A DNA stretch of 64,000 nt from NCBI GenBank assembly GCA_963794185.1, contig CAWCDM010000023.1, positions 1-64,000 of the forward strand, read 5' to 3'. How positions within the stretch are numbered: the stretch's first letter is position 1; every line of letters begins with the position of its first letter. Shown here piece after piece: positions 20,574 through 28,604 of this stretch. The notes beneath the pieces were generated by a model. The model searched no databases, was not told the DNA's origin, and worked only from the letters and a program-made list of their open reading frames with translations. The position numbers were made by a program, and so were the translations under genes. The stretch comes from JAMXLO01 sp963794185. Its GTDB lineage: Bacteria > Pseudomonadota > Alphaproteobacteria > Acetobacterales > Acetobacteraceae.

Positions 20574-21938
20574 GTGCCCACCACGCCAACCGCCGCCGCC
20601 GATGACCTGTTCGGGCCCCCAACCGAGCCCGCGGCGCCCGCAGGCCCGCGCCCGCTCGCCGACCGGCTGCGACCGGGCACGCTCGACGAGGTGGTGGGGC
20701 AGGACCATCTGCTGGGCCCGGACGGCACGCTCACCCGCATGCTGGCGCGCGGGTCGCTTGCGTCGCTGATCCTGTGGGGGCCGCCGGGGTGCGGCAAGAC
20801 CACGATTGCGCGCCTGCTCGCGGCGCGGTCCGGGCTGCATTTCGTGCAACTATCGGCGGTGTTCTCCGGCGTCGCCGACCTCAAGCGCGCGTTCGACGAG
20901 GCCGCGCGGCGGCGGCGGACCGGGCAGGGCACGCTGCTGTTCGTCGATGAGATCCACCGCTTCAACCGCGCCCAGCAGGATGGGTTTCTGCCGGTGGTGG
21001 AGACCGGCACCATCACGCTGATCGGCGCCACCACCGAGAACCCGTCGTTCGCGCTGAACGGCGCGCTGCTGTCGCGCTGCCAGGTGCTGGTGCTGCGCCG
21101 GCTGGACGATGCGGCGCTGGATTCTCTCCTTGTGCGGGCCGAGGCGGAGATCGGCCCCCCGGACCAAGAGCCCGGGGGCAGGCTGCTGCCGCTGGATGCG
21201 GAGGCGCGGGCGACGCTGCGTGCGATGGCCGATGGCGACGGGCGCTACGTGCTCAACATGGCCGAGCAGATTTTTGCCCTGCCGGCCGACACGCCGGTGA
21301 TGGACTCGGGGGCGTTGGCGGCTTTGCTGGCCCGGCGCGCCGCGCTCTACGACAAGGACCGCGAGGAGCACTACAACCTGATCTCCGCGCTGCATAAGTC
21401 GCTGCGCGGCTCGGACCCCGATGCGGCGCTCTACTGGTTTGCCCGCATGCTGAACGGCGGCGAGGACGCGCGCTACATCGCCCGCCGTCTCGTGCGCTTT
21501 GCCGCCGAGGATATCGGCATGGCCGATCCGCAGGCACTGACCCAGGCGCTGGCGGGATGGGAGACCTATGAGCGCCTGGGGTCGCCGGAGGGTGAACTGG
21601 CGATCGCGCAGGTGGTGATCTATCTCGGCACGGCGCCGAAATCGAATGCGATCTACACCGCGTATGGCGCGGCGCGCGCTTCCGCCAAGGCCACCGGCTC
21701 GCTGATGCCGCCGGCGCATATTCTGAACGCGCCGACGAAGCTGATGAAGGAGCTGGGCTACGGGTCTGGCTACGAATACGACCACGAAACCGACGAGGCG
21801 TTCTCAGGGCAGAACTACTTTCCCGACGGGATGTCGCGCGAGCAGTTCTACCGTCCGCGCGATCGGGGGTTCGAACGTGAGATCGCCAAGCGGCTGGAGT
21901 ACTGGGCGAAGCTGCGCGCCGCGCGGAAGGACGGTTGA
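20574..21938 (+). CDS. rarA: Replication-associated recombination protein A (RarA/MgsA AAA+ ATPase)
   Basis: A GTG start at 20574 (MPTTPTAAADDLFGPP) is favoured because the upstream in-frame ATG at 20472 adds residues with no family resemblance. Walker A GPPGCGKTT is at residues 69-77 and Walker B LLFVDEIHRF at 121-130, with sensor 1 LIGATTENPSF. The C-terminal clamp-loader-like and tetramerisation regions include HKSLRGSDPDAALYWFARML and PDGMSREQFYRPRDRGFERE. RarA acts on stalled replication forks, interacting with SSB. Length (about 454 aa) is normal. The last 208 codons are duplicated downstream at 22807-23421, on the far side of a toxin-antitoxin module. Confidence 0.93.
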   Translation: MPTTPTAAADDLFGPPTEPAAPAGPRPLADRLRPGTLDEVVGQDHLLGPDGTLTRMLARGSLASLILWGPPGCGKTTIARLLAARSGLHFVQLSAVFSGVADLKRAFDEAARRRRTGQGTLLFVDEIHRFNRAQQDGFLPVVETGTITLIGATTENPSFALNGALLSRCQVLVLRRLDDAALDSLLVRAEAEIGPPDQEPGGRLLPLDAEARATLRAMADGDGRYVLNMAEQIFALPADTPVMDSGALAALLARRAALYDKDREEHYNLISALHKSLRGSDPDAALYWFARMLNGGEDARYIARRLVRFAAEDIGMADPQALTQALAGWETYERLGSPEGELAIAQVVIYLGTAPKSNAIYTAYGAARASAKATGSLMPPAHILNAPTKLMKELGYGSGYEYDHETDEAFSGQNYFPDGMSREQFYRPRDRGFEREIAKRLEYWAKLRAARKDG

Positions 21939-21945
21939 GCCGCGC
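21324..21945. repeat. 622-bp direct repeat, copy 1 (3' end of rarA)
   Basis: From TTGCTGGCCCGGCGCGCC to just past the rarA stop, this segment is repeated at an offset of 1483 bp with only scattered mismatches and no indel. Similarity starts and ends sharply. It lies inside the intact rarA gene. Confidence 0.9.
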
Positions 21946-22034
21946 CACGAAGCGAGCGCCCAGCGGCGTAGCCAAAAACCAATTTGGCTAGCCATCCTGA
22001 CCTCGGCTTGATACGATCGTCGTCTGGAGGTCCC

Positions 22035-22301
22035 ATGTCACGCCATGACAACGCCCAATTGAATATCCGCTCCGCGTTCGCGCGAGCACGGGCGCATGAG
22101 ATCGCTCGACGTACAGGCATGACGGCAACCGAGGTGATCGAGGATGCTCTTCGTGGCTATGTACCGTCTGCAGAACCGAAACAAGTGGGCGCGCTGGTGA
22201 GGCGCGGCCCATTGCTCGTCCTACCCGCCTCGGGTCGGCGGCGCGTCAGCCTGACGGAAGCCAACGAGGCGCTCGACGCAACGCGCGACCGTGACAATTG
22301 A
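22035..22301 (+). CDS. Antitoxin of a VapBC-like type II module
   Basis: ATG 22035 follows the purine-rich TCTGGAGGTCCC. The 88-residue protein starts MSRHDNAQLNIRSAFARARA and has a helix rich in charged residues and a short C-terminal tail, as expected for a ribbon-helix-helix or similar VapB-type antitoxin. It would bind its own promoter through the N terminus and block the toxin through the C terminus. Its stop TGA overlaps the TTG start of the PIN-domain gene (TTGA), the classic coupled arrangement. The family assignment rests mainly on size and pairing. The module lies between two copies of the rarA 3' end, which marks it as acquired. Confidence 0.75.
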   Translation: MSRHDNAQLNIRSAFARARAHEIARRTGMTATEVIEDALRGYVPSAEPKQVGALVRRGPLLVLPASGRRRVSLTEANEALDATRDRDN

Positions 22302-22768
22302 CGGCTGCGGCTGCTCTGCTTGACAGCAATGTTGCCATCGCGATCCTGGCGGAGGCACATGAGCATCACGCTGCATCACTCGCGCTCATCACCGATTGGG
22401 ATGCGGCGGCCTTTGCCATCTCGGCGCACAGCTACGCGGAGACGTACGCGACTCTCACACGGCGTGGCGAACACGCGCCGTTTCGCTTTCGCGCAGACGA
22501 GGCCTGGGCGGCACTCGAGAGCCTGCGTGCGGTCACCAGGCTTGTAGGTCTGACGGCATCCCAGACGTTCGATGTTGTGCGTGCCTTTGCCAGCGCGGAT
22601 CGTGTAGGCCCACGGTTGTACGACGCCCTCATCGGCCAGGCTGCGATTGCACATGACATACCATGCATCATCACGTGGAACACGCGACACATGCGCGCAT
22701 TGTTCCCGAGTGTCGATGTCCTGAGGCCGCATGTGTTCCTTACTCGGACGCAGTCCGGGTCCTCGTAG
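22298..22768 (+). CDS. PIN-domain toxin (VapC-like ribonuclease)
   Basis: A TTG start at 22298 overlaps the antitoxin stop. The 156-residue protein has the PIN acidic set: Asp9 in ALLDSNV, Glu48 in HSYAETYATL, Asp109 in RLYDALIGQAA, and TWNTRHM near the C terminus. These residues coordinate Mg2+/Mn2+ for RNA cleavage, often of initiator tRNA or rRNA loops. Family length is usually 130-150 residues. The protein appears intact and so does its antitoxin, so the module may be functional even though the flanks are rearranged. Stop codon 22766-22768 is followed 38 bp later by the duplicated rarA fragment. Confidence 0.85.
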   Translation: MTAAAALLDSNVAIAILAEAHEHHAASLALITDWDAAAFAISAHSYAETYATLTRRGEHAPFRFRADEAWAALESLRAVTRLVGLTASQTFDVVRAFASADRVGPRLYDALIGQAAIAHDIPCIITWNTRHMRALFPSVDVLRPHVFLTRTQSGSS

Positions 22769-22806
22769 ATTTACAATCGTGGCAACCCTTGCCTTGCTGG
22801 GAGGCG

Positions 22807-23421
22807 TTGCTGGCCCGGCGCGCCACGCTCTACGACAAGGATCGGGAAGAGCACTACAACCTGATCTCCGCGCTGCATAAGTCGCTGCGCGGCTCGGACC
22901 CCGATGCGGCGCTCTACTGGTTTGCCCGCATGCTGAACGGCGGCGAGGACCCGCGCTACATCGCCCGCCGTCTGGTGCGATTTGCCGCCGAGGATATCGG
23001 CATGGCCGATCCGCAGGCACTGACGCAGGCGTTGGCCGGATGGGAGACCTATGAGCGCCTGGGTTCGCCGGAGGGTGAACTGGCGATCGCGCAGGTGGTG
23101 ATCTATCTCGGCACGGCGCCGAAATCGAATGCGATCTACACGGCGTATGGCGCGGCGCGCGCTTCCGCCAAGGCCACCGGCTCGCTGATGCCGCCGGCGC
23201 ATATTCTCAATGCGCCGACCAGGCTGATGAAGGGGCTGGGCTACGGGTCTGGCTATGAATACGACCACGAAACCGAGGACGCGTTCTCCGGGCAGAACTA
23301 TTTCCCGGACGGCATGGCGCGCGAGCAGTTCTACCGTCCGCGCGACCGCGGCTTCGAGCGCGAGGTTACCAAGCGGCTGGACTATTGGGCGAACCTGCGC
23401 GCCGAACGGAAGGACGGGTGA
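22807..23421 (+). pseudogene. Duplicated 3' fragment of rarA
   Basis: Encodes about 204 residues equal to the C-terminal half of RarA, reading LLARRATLYDKDREEHYNL through FEREVTKRLDYWANLRAERK. It lacks the ATPase domain and any start codon of its own. The reading frame is open and differences from the intact copy are conservative, which means that the second copy diverged under selection, or only recently. It is most simply the displaced original 3' end of rarA, or a tail brought in with the inserted DNA. A truncated protein from an upstream start is possible but not supported. Confidence 0.88.
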
Positions 23422-23428
23422 GCCGGGC
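22807..23428. repeat. 622-bp direct repeat, copy 2
   Basis: Same segment as 21324-21945, offset 1483 bp, with a small number of mostly synonymous substitutions (for example RRAALYDKDREEHY against RRATLYDKDREEHY). Recombination between the copies would delete the toxin-antitoxin module and leave a single intact rarA. Confidence 0.9.
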
Positions 23429-23445
23429 GATGGCTGGTGGCCTGA

Positions 23446-23778
23446 CTGGGGTGCGATGCTGCCGGCATCGCCGGGGACCGCAAGGGCTTTCTGTTCCGCA
23501 CGTCGCGGGCGCTTACGGCGACCGCCCTATCCGAACTGCCTATGACTCAGCCAGATGCCTGGCGGATGATCTGCCGCCGCGTCGTGGCGGCCGGCATCCA
23601 AGCGTCGATCAGAAATCACAGCTTTTTCGCGACGGGGATCACCACCTATCTTTCCAACGACGGCGCGCTGGAGCACGCTCAGGAGATGGTGGCGCATAAA
23701 TCACCGCCCACGACCAAGCACTATGATCGCACCAGAGTGCGGCTCATGCAGCACGGAGTGGAGCGGATCAGACTGTAG
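23446..23778 (+). pseudogene. Tyrosine recombinase (integrase) C-terminal remnant
   Basis: Reads GFLFRTSRALT, then MTQPDAWRMICRRV, NHSFFATGITTYLSNDG, ALEHAQEMVAHKSPPTTKHY and DRTRVRL. This matches the second half of small XerC-like integrases, in which the box is normally HxFRATGIT. Here the catalytic Arg of that box is Phe, while the nucleophilic Tyr (KHYDRT) remains. The N-terminal half is absent. It lies directly after the duplicated rarA fragment, so it may be the decayed enzyme that brought in the toxin-antitoxin segment. Inactive by the missing Arg. Confidence 0.72.
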
Positions 23779-24176
23779 CCGCCTAGCACTGGCCGAGCGC
23801 GAGGCGGCGTGCAGCGGGAATCCGCATCGAGAAATGTAACGTCCTTTATGTTGCACGACCGAATTCTATCAAGTCCGCCACTTCCTTAGCGAATTCGCGG
23901 CGGCGCTCCTGTTCGCCGCCCATGTCGCCGACATGGGAAGGTCAAGGATAAAACTAATACATTGGGAGTTCCCCCGGCTCTGCCGGGGAGGCAGTAGAAG
24001 TTTGACATTTCCGGGAGTGTGCCCCGGCTATCCCTTGCAGATCGTTGGTTTCATCAAGAGAAAGAGCACGATCCACCTGGAACGGGTTTGCGGGGAGACC
24101 GGTGGAATTTCGTTGGTCCGAGTTTCTGGGTGCTCGGGTATTCCGTATCGCCTGTCGGGCGTGACAAAGCGGTGAT
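23779..24176. other. Non-coding stretch with GC hairpin before the IS1634-like element
   Basis: No credible gene. At 23971-23988 lies CCCCCGGCTCTGCCGGGG, a strong hairpin whose sequence recurs at 26349-26366 beyond the IS. A 25-codon minus-strand frame (about 23850-23925, MGGEQERRREFAKEVADLIE) is protein-like but too short to judge. Confidence 0.4.
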
Positions 24177-26217
24177 CCGAAACTAACCCGACTTCGCGGA
24201 TTCGCACCCGGAAAAACCGACTTTGGTCCGGAGGCGGTTCGATAAGTGTTTGTTATTCCATGGCTATATTGAAGGGCCTCGGTCGAAAACGGCTGTAGTG
24301 AAGACCTACCCCGTTCCGCTCGCTCGATTCGCCTCGCTGAGATTCGCCGGGTCATGTTTTTGCGGCAGACCCGGCGAAAGAAGGACGGCAAGACGCACAG
24401 CTATTGGAGCGTCGTCGAGAACCAGCGCATCCAGGGCGGCCGGGTGGTGCAGCGCCACGTTTTATATTTGGGTGAGATCAGCCCGTCGCAGACCGCGGCC
24501 TGGCGCAAGTCCATCGAAGTCTTCGATGAGGACGCGGGGCATTCGCGGAGCCTGGCGCTGTTTCCCGAGGACCGCTGCGCCGGGCTCACGCCCGACAGTT
24601 CGATCGTGCAGCTTCGCCTGTCCGAGATGCGGCTGTGCCGGCCGCGGCAATGGGGTGCGTGTTGGCTGGCTGGGCAGCTGTGGGGAGAGTTACAGCTGGA
24701 TCGGTTCTGGGCCGATCGGCTGCCTGTGAACCGCAAGGGGACGCGGTGGGATCAGATCTTGCAGGTCCTGGTGTCGTACCGGCTGATCGCGCCGGGCAGC
24801 GAGTGGAAACTGCACCGTGACTGGTTCGGCCGCAGTGCCATGGCGGAGCTTCTGGGAGCGGATTTTCGCCTCGCCGAACCGCACAAACTTTATGCCTGTC
24901 ACGATTTCCTGCTGGAGCATAAAGCGGACTTGTTCACCCACTTGGTGACTCGCTGGCGTGATCTGTTCAACGTCGATTTCGACGTTCTGCTGTATGATCT
25001 GACCAGCACCTATTTCGAGATCAATGCCTCGGACGTGCCGGAGGGCGACAAGCGCCGCCACGGTTACAGCCGCGACAAGCGGCCGGACTGCCCGCAGGTG
25101 GTAATCGCTCTGGTGGTCACCCCGGAAGGCCTGCCCTTGGCCTACGAGGTGCTGCCCGGCAACACGGCGGACTGCACGACGCTGCGAATGTTCCTCGCCA
25201 GGATCGAGCAGCAATACGGCCGCGCGCGGCGTGTCTGGGTGATGGATCGCGGGGTTCCCACCGAAGCGGTGCTGGCGGAAATGCGCAACAGTGACCCGCC
25301 GGTGCAGTACCTGGTGGGAACGCCGAAGGGTCGCCTGTCGCGTCTGGAGAAAGACCTGCTTGCCGAACCTTGGCAGCAGACGCGCGAAGGCGTGCGAGTC
25401 AAACTGCTAGCCGAGGACAATGAGCTTTATGTCTTCGCCGAGAGTGTCGATCGCGTCAACAAGGAACGCGCGATGCGCAGGCGGCAGATGAAGTGGTTGT
25501 GGAAGCGGCTGCATGAGCTCGCCGCCATGGAGATATCGCGCGAGGAGATGCTGATGAAGTTGGGTGCGGCACGATCGCGTGCGTCCACGGCATGGCGCCT
25601 GATCGAGATCAACATGGATCGGGAGAGTTCCATGTTCATCTACGCCCTCAACCGGCAGAAGCTGCGCAAGGTGCGTCGGCGCGAAGGGCGCTATTTGCTG
25701 CGCACCAACCTGACCGAGAACGATCCCGCGCTGCTGTGGCAGTACCTACATCCAGCTCGTCGCCGTGGAACAGGCGTTCAAGAACCTCAAGGGCGACCTG
25801 GCAATCCGCCCGGTGTTCCATCAGGACGAGCGCCGTATCGAAGCCCATATCTTCATCGCGTTCCTGGCATACTGCCTCCAGGTCACGCTGCAACGCCGTC
25901 TTCATGCTTTGGCGCCCGGATTGACCGCGCGCAGCGCACTGGAGAAATTCGCCGCCGTCCAGATGATCGATGTCCATCTGCCGACAACCGACGGACGGGA
26001 GTTGCTGTTGACCCGCTACACCCAGCCCGAGGCGGCACTCCAACTCCTGATCCAACAGCTCAAGTTCCAGTTGCCGCCCCAACAGCCTCCCAAAATCACC
26101 ACCGCCGCTGTCGCCCGCGTCACCTGATGTAGTGAAGACTTTTTCGTCTACCTCATTGATAAATAAGGACCGGACCACTCAAAAACCCGCGAATCCGCGA
26201 AGACGGGCTAAATTCGG
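24177..26217 (+). mobile_element. IS1634-like insertion sequence
   Basis: Imperfect 29-bp inverted terminal repeats bound the element: 24177-24205 (CCGAAACTAACCCGACTTCG...) and the complement of 26189-26217 (CCGAATTTAGCCCGTCTTCG...), differing at four positions. Between them is one transposase gene. TGTAGTGAAGAC occurs just inside both ends (about 24295 and 26129). No clear target duplication was seen at the outer edges (GGTGA left, AACCA right), which suggests an old insertion or later rearrangement. Confidence 0.82.
24354..26127 (+). pseudogene. IS1634-family DDE transposase, one frameshift
   Basis: Starts MFLRQTRRKKDGKTHSYW and continues GGRVVQRHVLYLGEISPSQ, typical of IS1634-family (IS4-related) enzymes. 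Probable catalytic residues are Asp in LLYDLTSTYFE, Asp in VWVMDRGVPTEAVL and Glu in VEQAFKNLKGDLAIRP. They act in cut-and-paste transposition with a metal-dependent RNase-H fold. The frame slips near 25743 (after ENDPALLWQ), so the Glu-containing C-terminal part is out of frame. As written the enzyme is inactive. The element lies between two similar GC-rich hairpins, possibly remains of another mobile element it entered. Confidence 0.85.
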
Positions 26218-26270
26218 AACCAGGAGCAGGAGGACCAGCGTTTGGAGAAGATGAACCTCTGGCGCTAGCC

Positions 26271-26367
26271 GGCCACTTCAGTGGCCACCTGAAGCCGGGG
26301 CCGCGTCAGCGACCCCGATCGCCGCTTTGAGCGGCGCCAATCATAAAGCCCCCGGCTCTGCCGGGGG
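26271..26367. repeat. Cluster of four short hairpins
   Basis: Within 97 bp: GGCCACT/AGTGGCC (26271-26286), an imperfect GGGGCCGC stem (26297-26316), CGCCGCT/AGCGGCG (26320-26336) and CCCCCGGC/GCCGGGGG (26349-26367). No gene is present between the IS end and 26408. It may be a transcription barrier or the end of an older mobile element. Confidence 0.65.
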
Positions 26368-26407
26368 ATATTTACTTACTCGTGCTAGCGCCGTAACGAA
26401 GGACGGC

Positions 26408-26692
26408 TCAGCCCCAGTGGCCGGGGAACCAGTAACCGCCCTCCCAGTGCGGCGGTATCCACGGACGCTGCGGCGGCGCGTAAGCCACTGGCGGCGGATA
26501 ATAGACGGGCGGCGGAGCGTAGATCGGCGGCGCCACCACGATGGGTGGGGCGATGAAGCCGAAGCCGATAGCGCAGCAGCCGCCGCGCCACCAGGCTTGC
26601 GCATGTCCTGGCATCGCCATCACGCCGACGCCAATCAGGGCGACGGCTGCGGCGAGCGAACCGAGACGTTTGGTGACCACAAATTTGGACAT
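26408..26692 (-). CDS. Small secreted Pro/Tyr/Trp-rich protein (94 aa)
   Basis: A signal peptide spans residues 1-32 (MSKFVVTKRLGSLAAAVALI, cleavage near AQA-WW). The mature part is rich in PP, Tyr and Trp (VAPPIYAPPPVYYPPPVAYA) and ends HWEGGYWFPGHWG. This resembles the YXWVPGHW-type low-complexity exported proteins common in alphaproteobacteria, whose role is unknown; a cell-surface or wall-associated position is inferred. Start ATG 26692 follows a purine-rich AGGAGCC about 9 bases upstream. The gene stands alone between the hairpin cluster and a convergent or independent membrane-protein gene. Two cysteines occur near the new N terminus (GGCC). Confidence 0.75.
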   Translation of the reverse strand: MSKFVVTKRLGSLAAAVALIGVGVMAMPGHAQAWWRGGCCAIGFGFIAPPIVVAPPIYAPPPVYYPPPVAYAPPQRPWIPPHWEGGYWFPGHWG

Positions 26693-26819
26693 AGACGGGC
26701 TCCTTTGGCTGGGACCGTTACCGACAATGTGGAAGCACAGTGTATCGCGCGCGTTGCGGAATTATGGCCGAGCATTACGCTCCCGGGTTTGTGATCGCCA
26801 AAGCCTCCATCCGCCGAAG

Positions 26820-28578
26820 TCATTGCAAATCACGCGTCATCGCCGCGCGACACGCAGGCTCCTTGCAACGCTCGTACACCGATAGCGACCAGGACCCGAC
26901 TGCGACATGCTTCGCCTCGGCATAGTCCCCGAGCAGATCGTGGGCCCAAGGCGCCAGCTTATAGGTCCGTGCATCGGTAAAGACGGCAACCACATCAGGC
27001 CGGTGCGCGGGCACGCGATAGAACGCCTCCATCAGCGCCTCCATCCGCGGCGGCAGCGAGCCGTAGAACTGCCAGTAGTCAAACGTGGACGGCGCCATGG
27101 GCGATGCATCCGTGAGCAGATAGATCCCTGCAGTGCGTCCCAAGACGACAATCGTCTTTCCACGTCCGACGCGTTCGCCCAGGGCCGCGGTCGCGGCTAC
27201 GATGAACTCGGCCTGATCGGCATTGGTCAGCAGCCCTGCAAACGGACCGTTGTTGACGCGTACCGCTCGTGCGGACAGGGGATTGGGGAACTCGCCATAG
27301 ACGCTGGCGAATGCGCTGGTGCAGAACAGCGCGGCCGTCAGCAGCAGCATGCCGCACTGAGCTGCCACGGCGTTGCGCGGCGCGCCGCGTGGAACCAGCA
27401 AGGCCGGCGCCAGCGCCGCTGCGGCCATACCGCCGATCGGGAAGTTGTAGATGCCGTTGCTGGAGCTGATCGCGGTCACCAGACCCGCGACGAGCGAAGC
27501 CGCATAGATGACGCGGATCACAGACCCCTCGGTGCCGGGACAGGAACGCAGCGCAAAGAGCCCGACCAGGGCGAGCAGCACGACGATATCGTGCGGCGGG
27601 AACCACAGCGCAGTGGCGGTAGCGTGCGATGTCAATACGATCGCCGATACGAGCAGGCTGGGCCAGACGGCGCGCCGTCGGTCGCGACCGGCGACGAGCA
27701 GCCAAATGCCAAGGCCCGCCGCTGCCAGACACAGCGCGTCAAATGCAGGATGGGTAACGAACAGGTCGAGCGACTTGGCCAGCTTGGCGTCCACGTACTC
27801 CGGGTTCTGCATGGCCGTGCTGGTGAACCGCAGCATTTGCAAAAGGCGCGCCCAGCCGAACACCGCAAGCAGCAGACAGGCGCCGCAGAACTGGAAGAAT
27901 ACGCAGATCATTGCGTAGCCGAGCAGACCGAACCCGCTCGCCACGGTCGCGCGCGCCAAGCAGTGCCAACGCCAGCAGCGCAAGCAACGCCACGGCCAGC
28001 GTCGGATAGGCGATGACCGCGACCATCCAGGCAACGCCGGAGAAAATCGCCGCCGCGGAGGCGTACACGGCCGTCCGCCGCGGCAAGGCTGCAACCCCGA
28101 ACAACGCCAGAGCGGACAGCATCCCGAACATGCCGATCGTATTGTAGGAAGGTGCGGGCAGGCTGAACGGGATGAAGCACAGGACCAGCAGCGCCGACGA
28201 CCAGGCAACCGCCTCCTCTCGCACGCGGCGGATGAACCGGTACTGGCAAAGACCCGCAGCGCACGCCATGGCGAGGAAGATGAAGCGGAGGAACAGCACC
28301 AGCCCGCGTTCGCTGCCGACGATCCACGTATAGAGTTGTGCGGCGGGAAACACGATCAGGGCTGCCGTCTGGTGCACCACCAGGTTTTCCCCACGGCCCA
28401 GCCCGTCCTTCAGCCATCCATCCAGGAAGGTGACATAGTACAACTCGTCGGTCAGATCGACGCCGATGGTCATTCGGTAGGCAAGCAGGATCAGGACGAC
28501 TACATAAAGAACAGGCAGCCCGAACCTGACGACGATCAGCCGGTAGGGCTGCCGCTCACGCCACACCGCGCCGTGCAT
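26820..28578 (-). pseudogene. Polytopic membrane protein, glycosyltransferase-like, one frameshift
   Basis: The start is at 28578 (MHGAVWRERQPYRLIVVRFG), followed by LTDELYYVTFLDGWLKDGLG. At least ten hydrophobic helices follow, and a soluble C-terminal domain ends SVYERCKEPACRAAMTRDL. The early acidic loop after helix 1 (D-x-T-DE) and overall topology resemble GT-C-fold lipid-linked glycosyltransferases (PMT/ArnT-like), which place their catalytic acid there. This is a topology argument, not a motif match. The frame slips near 27950 in the middle of a helix. Both halves together give about 585 residues. The start lies 27 bp from the smc stop on the same strand. Confidence 0.55.
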
Positions 28579-28604
28579 CGTTCATCGGCCGATCGAGTGC
28601 CCCG

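Noticed and set aside
23933..24175. 80-codon plus-strand frame before the IS
   Set aside because: It starts in a hairpin, has odd composition and ends at the IS terminal repeat. It is probably a non-coding mobile-element edge.
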